Virus record (IMG/VR): IMGVR_UViG_3300044997_000134
Coordinates: 1-21,480 of that record
DNA length: 21,480 nucleotides
Reading direction: 5' to 3' (one strand)
Source: a virus
Under the pieces are notes generated by a model. It was not told the origin of the DNA, ran no database searches, and saw only the letters and a program-made list of their open reading frames with translations. The first letter of the stretch is position 1. Every line of letters begins with the position of its first letter. A program made the position numbers and the translations under genes. Shown here in pieces: positions 13,122 through 19,186 of the stretch.

Positions 13122-13629
13122 CGTCCACTGGATAATCGCCCCTGTATTCACTCCAATCTGTGTAGTTTTTTTTGGTCATCAATTTGTCCAAATCATGTGT
13201 CCACACTCCTGTATTGGTAGCACCCCAAGTGACGTCATCCAACTTGATCACTGTGTTGGCATTGAATGTTTTGATGTTAGGTATCTTCACAGATATCATA
13301 TTGATAAAATATCTGTTGCGATTCCAAATCATTTTTGACACCATTTCTGCATACTGCACGTCATAATCCAATGTGACCCAAAGACCCACATCCAACAGTT
13401 TATTGATAATATTGTTCCAATCACGCCAATCTTCTTCTGTCGCGGGAGTAAAACTTTGACTGGTTCCCAGATACACATGCTCCACAGCAGTCCTTTGTGT
13501 ATATCTCACAATGTCCGCCACGTTTTGCATGCCCACCACAAACAATGTGATCTGATTTTTCATGGCAGTGTTCTCCACTTCCTTACCTATGAAAAATTTA
13601 ACCTTCTTTCTTGATTGTGTGTCCAACAT
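13108..13629 (-). CDS. Conserved phage protein, 173 aa, unknown function
   Basis: I start at ATG 13629, which shares its A with the upstream TAA (TAATG) and has GGAG 6 bases before it; a TTG four codons upstream is a poorer choice. The protein opens MLDTQSRKKVKFFIGKEVEN, continues with ITLFVVGMQNVADIVRYTQR and a Trp-rich middle (EEDWRDWNNIINK), and near the C-terminus has DDVTWGATNTGVWTHDL. I recall similar unknown proteins in T4-like cyanophages. Alternating strands and helices suggest a Rossmann-like or alpha/beta fold. No catalytic motif is clear. It closes the unit containing the DpdA-like gene. Confidence 0.8.
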   Translation of the reverse strand: MLDTQSRKKVKFFIGKEVENTAMKNQITLFVVGMQNVADIVRYTQRTAVEHVYLGTSQSFTPATEEDWRDWNNIINKLLDVGLWVTLDYDVQYAEMVSKMIWNRNRYFINMISVKIPNIKTFNANTVIKLDDVTWGATNTGVWTHDLDKLMTKKNYTDWSEYRGDYPVDVDKH

Positions 13630-14537
13630 TATTTTCTCCAATCTATATAGCCTCTGGCATAGCCGTTTGATCTGTTCACGGCATCTGCGAATGCATCACG
13701 CCATTCAGTGCTTCTGCTGTAACCTTTGGTCCAAAAATTACTCACATCCAGTTGACCTCTGCTGACAAAGTCCACTGCTTCATGCATACACTCTATAAAT
13801 TTTTTATTTCTAGGACTGGGGAATCCCACAGTCACGGCATTCCATAACAAATGCGCAAAATTAGTGCGAATGGAATCTGTTTTTTCAGCAGCCAGTATTA
13901 ATAGTGCTTCAGCATTGAACATGTTTCTGTCAAACACTTCTGATTTGGTATTCAAATCTATTATGACATCAAACAGTCCTAAAGCATTATGAGTAAGTTT
14001 ATCTCCCCAAAATGCTTTGTTGTGGTTGCCCAACACAGTCACGTCGAATTGATAATTTTTTATTTGCAAATATGTGTACACCACATAGGACAAAAATCCA
14101 CTGCCTATGATCAGCAATCTATTGCTGTTGCCTGATTTGTTTTTGATTGCTGTTTCAAACTGTTTGACCACATTGATGCCACAAGCCACAGGCTCCACAA
14201 TGTATTTGGGATCCGCTGCGGGCACTTTTACGTAGGTGTCCAAATCACAATTGTACACGTCAGCATAAGCAGGCTCCCCTCTGGTGGCCACAAAGTCTCC
14301 CACTTGAACATCACCCACTTCACTGCCCACATGAGTCACTTGACCCAATCCTTCATGTCCCTGCATTAGCAGGGGCAGTGTTTTAAATTTACCCAGCATC
14401 ATGTCCACATCACTGCGACACACTCCCGTCATAATATTTTTTACTCTAATTTGATTATTGTTCAATTCAGGAATATCAATGCTGCCTTCGTGGAACGTGC
14501 CATCTCCTTTGGTGTATAACATTTTGGTTTTAGACAT
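13629..14537 (-). CDS. Zinc-type alcohol dehydrogenase-like (MDR) oxidoreductase
   Basis: This 302-residue medium-chain dehydrogenase has an N-terminal GroES-like domain with GVCRSDVDMM (38-47) and GHEGLGQV (60-67): C40, H61 and E62 would bind the catalytic zinc, and VEPVACG (114-120) follows. The cofactor domain starts with LLIIGSGFLS (141-150), a GxGxxx nucleotide loop. The structural-zinc lobe of four cysteines is missing. The usual family length is 340-380, so this is a short member. Substrate cannot be read from sequence; many relatives act on polyols, sugars or sugar-derived intermediates. It follows a Gfo/Idh/MocA oxidoreductase by an 8-base overlap, and AGAGGA precedes the start. Confidence 0.82.
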   Translation of the reverse strand: MSKTKMLYTKGDGTFHEGSIDIPELNNNQIRVKNIMTGVCRSDVDMMLGKFKTLPLLMQGHEGLGQVTHVGSEVGDVQVGDFVATRGEPAYADVYNCDLDTYVKVPAADPKYIVEPVACGINVVKQFETAIKNKSGNSNRLLIIGSGFLSYVVYTYLQIKNYQFDVTVLGNHNKAFWGDKLTHNALGLFDVIIDLNTKSEVFDRNMFNAEALLILAAEKTDSIRTNFAHLLWNAVTVGFPSPRNKKFIECMHEAVDFVSRGQLDVSNFWTKGYSRSTEWRDAFADAVNRSNGYARGYIDWRK

Positions 14538-15444
14538 GGATTGTGTCCTCTTTCATAGTATTGTTAATGGTGTCATGGATCCACACGTCATATTCTTTGT
14601 GTTGGTTCCAAAACTCCTCATGGTCAATATTATGGAAAACATCTTGAATCATATCAGTATAAACTGATTCAGGGCACAGTCCCAGTTCAAAACTTCTGAC
14701 TAATTTATCTCTCTGATAGCAGTGTATGGCTCTGTCATCCTTGTCCATGCTGCGCCAATCAGCAGTCAAAATATATTTTTTCTTGCCATTATCCAGTGTG
14801 ATCCGATTCCAATCATCCACGTCATACACACCATCCAGATTGACTGTGCCGTATTCTGTGCTGGTGAGTTGATCCAGTTTCCAATATTGTTTGACAAGAT
14901 TGTAACTTACTTTGAATTCTTTGTAATTGTTTGGGTTCATGCTGATGAATATGCTCAATAGATGTGGCATGAGATCTCTGCTGACTCCACCAAATGATAG
15001 TTTTTTAGTGGTAAACCAACTGCCTGGTGCTGGCACTCTATCACGATTGATCCAATTGATATGAATCACTTCTGCTGCTTCTGTTCTGATATGGAATTCT
15101 TCTTCCCACGCCCTCCACATGTTGTTTTTTATCATTATGAATTTAGTTTGCGGATACGTGAGTCGCAGTGTCTGCCATCTTTTGGCATTGAGCACTCCTG
15201 GTTTTTCCACAAACACTATGTGACAATGTTTGGCGATCTTTTGCGCAATGGAGTCATGTGTGCTGTTGGGAGTGCAGATGAACGCAACATCTAATTGCGG
15301 ATGAGCATACAAGGTTGTGTCAAGATTGACAAATGTGGCTTGTTTGCTTTGATCTGTGTCCATGGTGATCACTTCATGGCCCAACTGTGCTAAAATTTTT
15401 GCATACAGTTGGCCCATGCCCAGACCTATCACCAGTGTTTTCAT
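14530..15444 (-). CDS. Gfo/Idh/MocA-family oxidoreductase
   Basis: The 304-residue protein opens MKTLVIGLGMGQLY, an NAD(P)-binding GxGxxx loop (7-12). It continues with AFICTPNSTHDSIA (54-67) and VEKPG (79-83, with the family lysine K81). The C-terminal alpha/beta domain begins near GGVSRDLMPHLL (152-163), where the histidine at 161 is the expected substrate-binding position. These enzymes oxidise or reduce sugars, inositols and related hydroxy compounds. A sequence of MNPNNYKEFK...DVDDWNRITLD extends the beta-sheet face. The ATG overlaps the upstream TGA (ATGA). It is followed by an MDR dehydrogenase, forming a two-oxidoreductase pair downstream of the DpdA-like gene. The substrate is unknown. 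Confidence 0.85.
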   Translation of the reverse strand: MKTLVIGLGMGQLYAKILAQLGHEVITMDTDQSKQATFVNLDTTLYAHPQLDVAFICTPNSTHDSIAQKIAKHCHIVFVEKPGVLNAKRWQTLRLTYPQTKFIMIKNNMWRAWEEEFHIRTEAAEVIHINWINRDRVPAPGSWFTTKKLSFGGVSRDLMPHLLSIFISMNPNNYKEFKVSYNLVKQYWKLDQLTSTEYGTVNLDGVYDVDDWNRITLDNGKKKYILTADWRSMDKDDRAIHCYQRDKLVRSFELGLCPESVYTDMIQDVFHNIDHEEFWNQHKEYDVWIHDTINNTMKEDTIHV

Positions 15445-15635
15445 ATGCCCAATTGTTTCCTATATTTTTCAATCTGTGTCTTGAGTGCCAGTTTAATTTT
15501 TTTGTAATTTTTTAACAATGCTTTGGCCTCCCAACTTCTATCATACTCACGCTCCTGCTCCATTTCTTCGGTCTTTCTATGATAGTAATCAAATTCCCGT
15601 TCTAATTTTGTTAAACTTTTATTTTTTTTGCTCAT
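15441..15635 (-). CDS. Small basic coiled-coil protein, 64 aa
   Basis: Start and stop both overlap neighbours (TAATG upstream, ATGA downstream). The sequence is highly charged and helical throughout: KLEREFDYYHRKTEEMEQER (10-29) followed by LLKNYKKIKLALKTQIEKYR. The heptad-like spacing suggests a coiled-coil dimer, and the layout vaguely recalls DUF465/YdcH-type helical hairpins. No catalytic residues are visible. It lies between the DpdA-like enzyme and an oxidoreductase and may be structural or regulatory. Confidence 0.72.
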   Translation of the reverse strand: MSKKNKSLTKLEREFDYYHRKTEEMEQEREYDRSWEAKALLKNYKKIKLALKTQIEKYRKQLGI

Positions 15636-17098
15636 TATACCTCCTCAAATAAGTTAGAAAATTGTGTTAAAGCATTCACTGTTTTTTTGCCTGTGGCGCC
15701 TCGGGTGCCTATGATACTCATCCAAAATCTATTGTATTCTTCAATCACTGCTTCTGCTGTGTCTCTGTTGTCTGTGGCAAATATTGCTTCCACTATGTCT
15801 TTGAACGCCACTTTGTCAAATTTTTCTTCAATCAACATGCCAGGAGTCAATCCTGCATCATACTGCCTATTGGCCTCCTGCACAGCATTAATGTGTGTCC
15901 AGACATTGTGAGCCATTTGTAATGTGTAACTGAATGAATCCCAAGACGTTTTGGGATCACCGCCCACTTTGTTCTTGTCCCCAGGTGCATAACAGGTGAC
16001 ATCTTTCAACTGCAATCTTTTGCTGATGGGGCTGTCCTGGAAATTATCAAATATTTTTTCTTGCAACACGGCGTCTTTGAACATTCTGTTATCGCCTGCA
16101 TATTTTTTATTATCTATGCTTGGAGCCATTCTATAACTCCATTTTTCCTTGTCAATGATATCCACTTCTGTGTAAATCTGTCCGTTGGCTGATGCCAGGA
16201 AAGGCGAAGCACAATCAAACGACACGGTGAAATTTTCATTGTGATATTTCCTTACCGCTCTTTGTATGTCTGTGAGCAGCACTGCCCATTCCAATTTAGA
16301 AGTGCCCAAGAAGTGCATCCAATCATGCACACCTTTTTCCAACAAGCCATCAAATCTCAACGCCACCAATCTTTTCAATATGAGATGCACATCACACATG
16401 TTCTGACCACCCATTGCCCAACCATTAAAATGTGTGGTGGGATATTTTTTAGGATCACAATAGTCTTTCATCTGTTGATACCAATTGTCCGCTTGTTGAA
16501 AATTTTCACCCTGCAACACATTCAAGAATTTGCAAGCGCCAGTCCTCTTCTTCATGAAGTAATCATTGTTGATCCTTGTGCCGTCCACTGCTTCTTGATA
16601 GGAATTGATATTGCTGGCTTTAGCACCTTCTGGAGAGCGTGAAACCCATGCCGGAATATCCAATATCATACCATAATCCATGTTGGCATCCATCCAATTA
16701 AGCACTTGCTCTCGCTTCTTTTTGGCTCGGGGACATGTGGAATCTTTCCAGTTGCCCTCCCAAACTCCTTTACCAATCTGGAATCCTCCTGAATCACCCA
16801 ATACAAAACTGTTTTTTCTATCTCGATTTCTTATGATGTCATCCCTAGCACTGAACTTGTCCATGTTCAAGTCTGCATGACCTGCACTGTACAAATGCCA
16901 TCTATAATAAAAATATGTGTTGGTGGGCACAAGATAATTCATGCCTTCTATGCCATGCTCAAAGTTAGCGGGGATTCGCTGTGGCAAGATGTAATCTTTT
17001 TCATGTCTCGCTTTGCCTAGATCCCTAGCATAGAAACTGCTCAACGCCGGCAGAAATACTGAGTAGTCTTTTTGCTGTGCTGTTAGGTCAGTGTGCAT
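15635..17098 (-). CDS. dpdA: tRNA-guanine-transglycosylase-fold protein, DpdA-like (DNA 7-deazaguanine insertion)
   Basis: Of 487 residues, the TIM-barrel TGT signatures are visible: FVLGDSGGFQIGKG (98-111, with D102 as the base-binding aspartate), LDIPAW (146-151, D147), VLQGE (195-199), GWAMGG (226-231, like the GGLAVG loop) and SFDCASP (293-299), where D295 fills the position of the catalytic nucleophile. The zinc motif CxCxxC of bacterial Tgt is not seen. Phage and bacterial DpdA proteins of this length swap guanine in DNA for a 7-deazaguanine base. FolE, QueE and a QueD-like protein in the window support that reading over tRNA modification. AGGT precedes the ATG, 17 bases after the clamp-like gene. 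An archaeosine-type tRNA enzyme is the main alternative. Confidence 0.78.
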   Translation of the reverse strand: MHTDLTAQQKDYSVFLPALSSFYARDLGKARHEKDYILPQRIPANFEHGIEGMNYLVPTNTYFYYRWHLYSAGHADLNMDKFSARDDIIRNRDRKNSFVLGDSGGFQIGKGVWEGNWKDSTCPRAKKKREQVLNWMDANMDYGMILDIPAWVSRSPEGAKASNINSYQEAVDGTRINNDYFMKKRTGACKFLNVLQGENFQQADNWYQQMKDYCDPKKYPTTHFNGWAMGGQNMCDVHLILKRLVALRFDGLLEKGVHDWMHFLGTSKLEWAVLLTDIQRAVRKYHNENFTVSFDCASPFLASANGQIYTEVDIIDKEKWSYRMAPSIDNKKYAGDNRMFKDAVLQEKIFDNFQDSPISKRLQLKDVTCYAPGDKNKVGGDPKTSWDSFSYTLQMAHNVWTHINAVQEANRQYDAGLTPGMLIEEKFDKVAFKDIVEAIFATDNRDTAEAVIEEYNRFWMSIIGTRGATGKKTVNALTQFSNLFEEV

Positions 17099-17115
17099 AA
17101 TTTTACCTGGCCAGT

Positions 17116-17844
17116 TTATTTGGTCTGTGCTGGCAATATGTAATTGTATTCGGCAATGCCGCTGTCCACAGATATCTGCATGGCCCCTTGATCACTGATG
17201 CTCATCTTAATTTTGCCATCAAGATTCAATATGCTGATCACCTGTTGAATTGGCCAACTCCAACCTTGTTTCAATTCACCCACCACATTGTTTTGGAATA
17301 TGAAATTTCCAGCATGAGAGTTTGCATCACCAAAGTAAAACATCAAATTTTTGTTTTCAGTTTTTACTGTGAACACAATTTCTTCTGTGTGTGCTGCCGC
17401 TTGCAGTTTTAATCTCTGAATGCTGGCCAGTGTGGGTTCAAATTCAATGCTCCAGGACGTGCCTTTGAATTTCACTGATTTCAATTTTTCATTGATTATT
17501 TCAGTGTTCATGAATCTATAATCATTTTGGAAATCGCCTGATGCGTTTTCAAAGTGAATATGAGTTGGAATTTCTACTCCATTACGTGTGGCTCTAATCA
17601 CATTTAATTTAGCGTCTTTTTGATACTCAGGACATTTCAAATGCAATGCCAATTTGTCCAAGTTAGGCATGCCAAACGTACCTGTAAATTCAGATACTTT
17701 TTTATTGGTTGTTGCCGAAAGAATAACTGATCTGTCCTCTGCCATGCTCTCAATCTTAGTTTTTTCTTCGTTGGTGACTTTCACTAGACTCAAAAACCCC
17801 AGTTGATGAGTGTGTGCTACCACGTCTTGCAAGATGTCTTTCAT
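17116..17844 (-). CDS. Probable sliding clamp-like protein (PCNA fold, gp45-like)
   Basis: The 242-residue protein reads as two repeated beta-rich domains, close to T4 gp45 (228 aa). The first has FGMPNLDKLALHL (57-69), like the gp45 YDLNGFLGIL segment, and a long beta region after it. The second begins near IEFEPTLASIQRLKLQAAA (134-152), corresponding to the interdomain helix, and ends in KIKMSISDQGAMQISVDSG and YNYILPA. The match is structural and by eye, not by strong identity. Its place after the polymerase and exonuclease supports it. It follows a strong early promoter plus a late element, and CGGAG lies 8 bases before the ATG. An unrelated beta-rich protein is the main alternative. Confidence 0.55.
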   Translation of the reverse strand: MKDILQDVVAHTHQLGFLSLVKVTNEEKTKIESMAEDRSVILSATTNKKVSEFTGTFGMPNLDKLALHLKCPEYQKDAKLNVIRATRNGVEIPTHIHFENASGDFQNDYRFMNTEIINEKLKSVKFKGTSWSIEFEPTLASIQRLKLQAAAHTEEIVFTVKTENKNLMFYFGDANSHAGNFIFQNNVVGELKQGWSWPIQQVISILNLDGKIKMSISDQGAMQISVDSGIAEYNYILPAQTK

Positions 17845-17868
17845 TTTGTTCTCCGTTGTGTTGTGTTC

Positions 17869-17897
17869 ATTATATTTAGGCCTGGCTAAGAAGTCAA
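17869..17897 (-). promoter_or_regulatory. Near-perfect sigma70-type early promoter for the clamp/DpdA unit
   Basis: The -35 TTGACT (17897-17892) is 17 bases from a perfect -10 TATAAT (17874-17869). Transcription would start near 17862, with a leader of about 18 bases containing CGGAG. The -35 overlaps the end of the epimerase gene. Confidence 0.82.
17873..17880 (-). promoter_or_regulatory. T4-late-like promoter element CCTAAATA, overlapping the -10
   Basis: CCTAAATA shares its last two bases with the TATAAT of the sigma70 promoter at 17869-17897. It is identical to the element at 13080-13087. The two promoters could be used in turn, early by host-type sigma and late by a phage gp55-type sigma. 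Confidence 0.5.
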
Positions 17898-18650
17898 GTG
17901 ATATTTGTTTTTGATATACTCAATCACGTCTACTTTTGGTTCCCAACCTAAATCCTTCAATGCTTTGATATTGGCACAGTTGTCCATTCTTTCATGCACA
18001 TCGCCTTGTCTGGATTCATAATTTTTGATTCCGGCCAAATCTACCAAAGTTTTCAAACTGTTGCTGTTTCCACAGCCCACGTCAATTACTCCAGTGATGT
18101 CTTTGTGCATCAACAAATCTATGGCAGATATCACGTCATTCACATGAATGAAATCTCTGGTGTGTTCTGTGATGTAACTGATACTGTTTTCAAACAGTTT
18201 AGTCATAAACATGCCATCTCTTCCACCTTCGCACCACACAGTGGTAAATCTGAGTCCCAAACTGTGTGCAGGAGCAATCTTATCCATGGCAAATTTGCTG
18301 AAAGCATAAGGATTTTTTTCTGGTTCATATGCTGAACTGGAACTGGCGTATATTATTCTTGTGTGAGGAAATGCATCAAATAATCTTTTGGATGCTATCA
18401 CGTTCACGTCCCAATATTTTGTTGGGTTGGCCAAACTCTCTCGAACCTGCGCCAATCCAGCCAAATGTATCACCAGATCCACATCATAGTTCAAGTCGCA
18501 AGTGCGCAAGTCTTGTCCATTTTTTAGATCCAATCCAATCACAGTGTGTTTGAATTCCAGCACTCCATCACGCATCACTCTTTCCATGGTCAAGTAATCA
18601 CACAGATGTGAGCCAATAAATCCTTTGTGTCCGGTCAATAGTATCTTCAT
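17886..18650 (-). CDS. NAD-dependent sugar epimerase/dehydratase (extended SDR)
   Basis: The 254-residue protein has the nucleotide loop G7-x-x-G10-x-x-G13 (LLTGHKGFIGSH), the IHLAGLA strand (61-67), YASSSSAYEP (101-110) with the catalytic serine, and Y115-x-x-x-K119 in YAFSKF. These are all hallmarks of extended short-chain dehydrogenases such as UDP-glucose 4-epimerase and GDP-mannose dehydratase. At 254 residues it is shorter than the usual 310-350, so part of the substrate domain is trimmed. It would act on a nucleotide-sugar in the cytoplasm. The ATG overlaps the TGA of the exonuclease gene (ATGA). It could feed the glycosyltransferase at 11569-12660, which is inference. Confidence 0.88.
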   Translation of the reverse strand: MKILLTGHKGFIGSHLCDYLTMERVMRDGVLEFKHTVIGLDLKNGQDLRTCDLNYDVDLVIHLAGLAQVRESLANPTKYWDVNVIASKRLFDAFPHTRIIYASSSSAYEPEKNPYAFSKFAMDKIAPAHSLGLRFTTVWCEGGRDGMFMTKLFENSISYITEHTRDFIHVNDVISAIDLLMHKDITGVIDVGCGNSNSLKTLVDLAGIKNYESRQGDVHERMDNCANIKALKDLGWEPKVDVIEYIKNKYHLTS

Positions 18651-19186
18651 TTTTTTTTAACTCCCAGTTGTTTGAAAACCTGTTGCACGCATTTGGCCTG
18701 ATAGTAACAATCAGCCAACGCATTGTGTAGGCTGCTCTGCATGCTCTTTCTGGGATCCTGTGGCAAAAGATCAAACAGTGTGCGACTGTCTCGGATCTGC
18801 CAATAGTTGAAAGGCACAGGAGTGCGAGCCTGCTGATATAAATTTTGTATGATGGCATAGTCAAACAATGGACCTTGACACCACAGTTGGTCCAATCCCA
18901 CGCACCATTTATTAAATTCCTTGACGAAATCTGCTATGATATCGCGATCTGCGTCTCCCAATGCTTCATCACGTATCTCTGATGACTGCCTGCCCCACCA
19001 TTCGATGGTGCCATCATCCACTGTTCTGCCCAATGCTGTCTGTTCATCCACATTTAATCTCCAGTATCTGCCTTCATAGGGCTCCGAATCTGAGTGTGGA
19101 TCAAACTTGATAGCACCCACAGTCAATATGGCAGCGTCTGGTCGGGTGCCCAATGTTTCCAAATCTACCATGCCGTATCGCGCCAT
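18647..19186 (-). CDS. DexA-like 3'-5' exonuclease (DEDD superfamily)
   Basis: This 179-residue nuclease shows D8 and E10 in MVDLETLGT, D109 in QGPLFDYAII, and H154 and D159 in HNALADC, a complete DEDDh set. Text in between, GTIEWWGRQSSEIR (59-72) and YWQIRDSRTLFDL (128-140), matches the T4 exonuclease A (DexA) and Rv2179c-type group. It would degrade single-stranded DNA or RNA from the 3' end, in recycling host nucleic acid or supporting replication. It starts directly after the polymerase stop, with GGAG 7 bases before the ATG. The length is below DexA (227 aa). A run of A at the 3' end encodes the last lysines. Confidence 0.9.
   Translation of the reverse strand: MARYGMVDLETLGTRPDAAILTVGAIKFDPHSDSEPYEGRYWRLNVDEQTALGRTVDDGTIEWWGRQSSEIRDEALGDADRDIIADFVKEFNKWCVGLDQLWCQGPLFDYAIIQNLYQQARTPVPFNYWQIRDSRTLFDLLPQDPRKSMQSSLHNALADCYYQAKCVQQVFKQLGVKKK

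Noticed and set aside
18800-18860. TTGACT-17-TTATAT inside the exonuclease gene
   Set aside because: The -10 matches only three of six bases and no gene start follows it.
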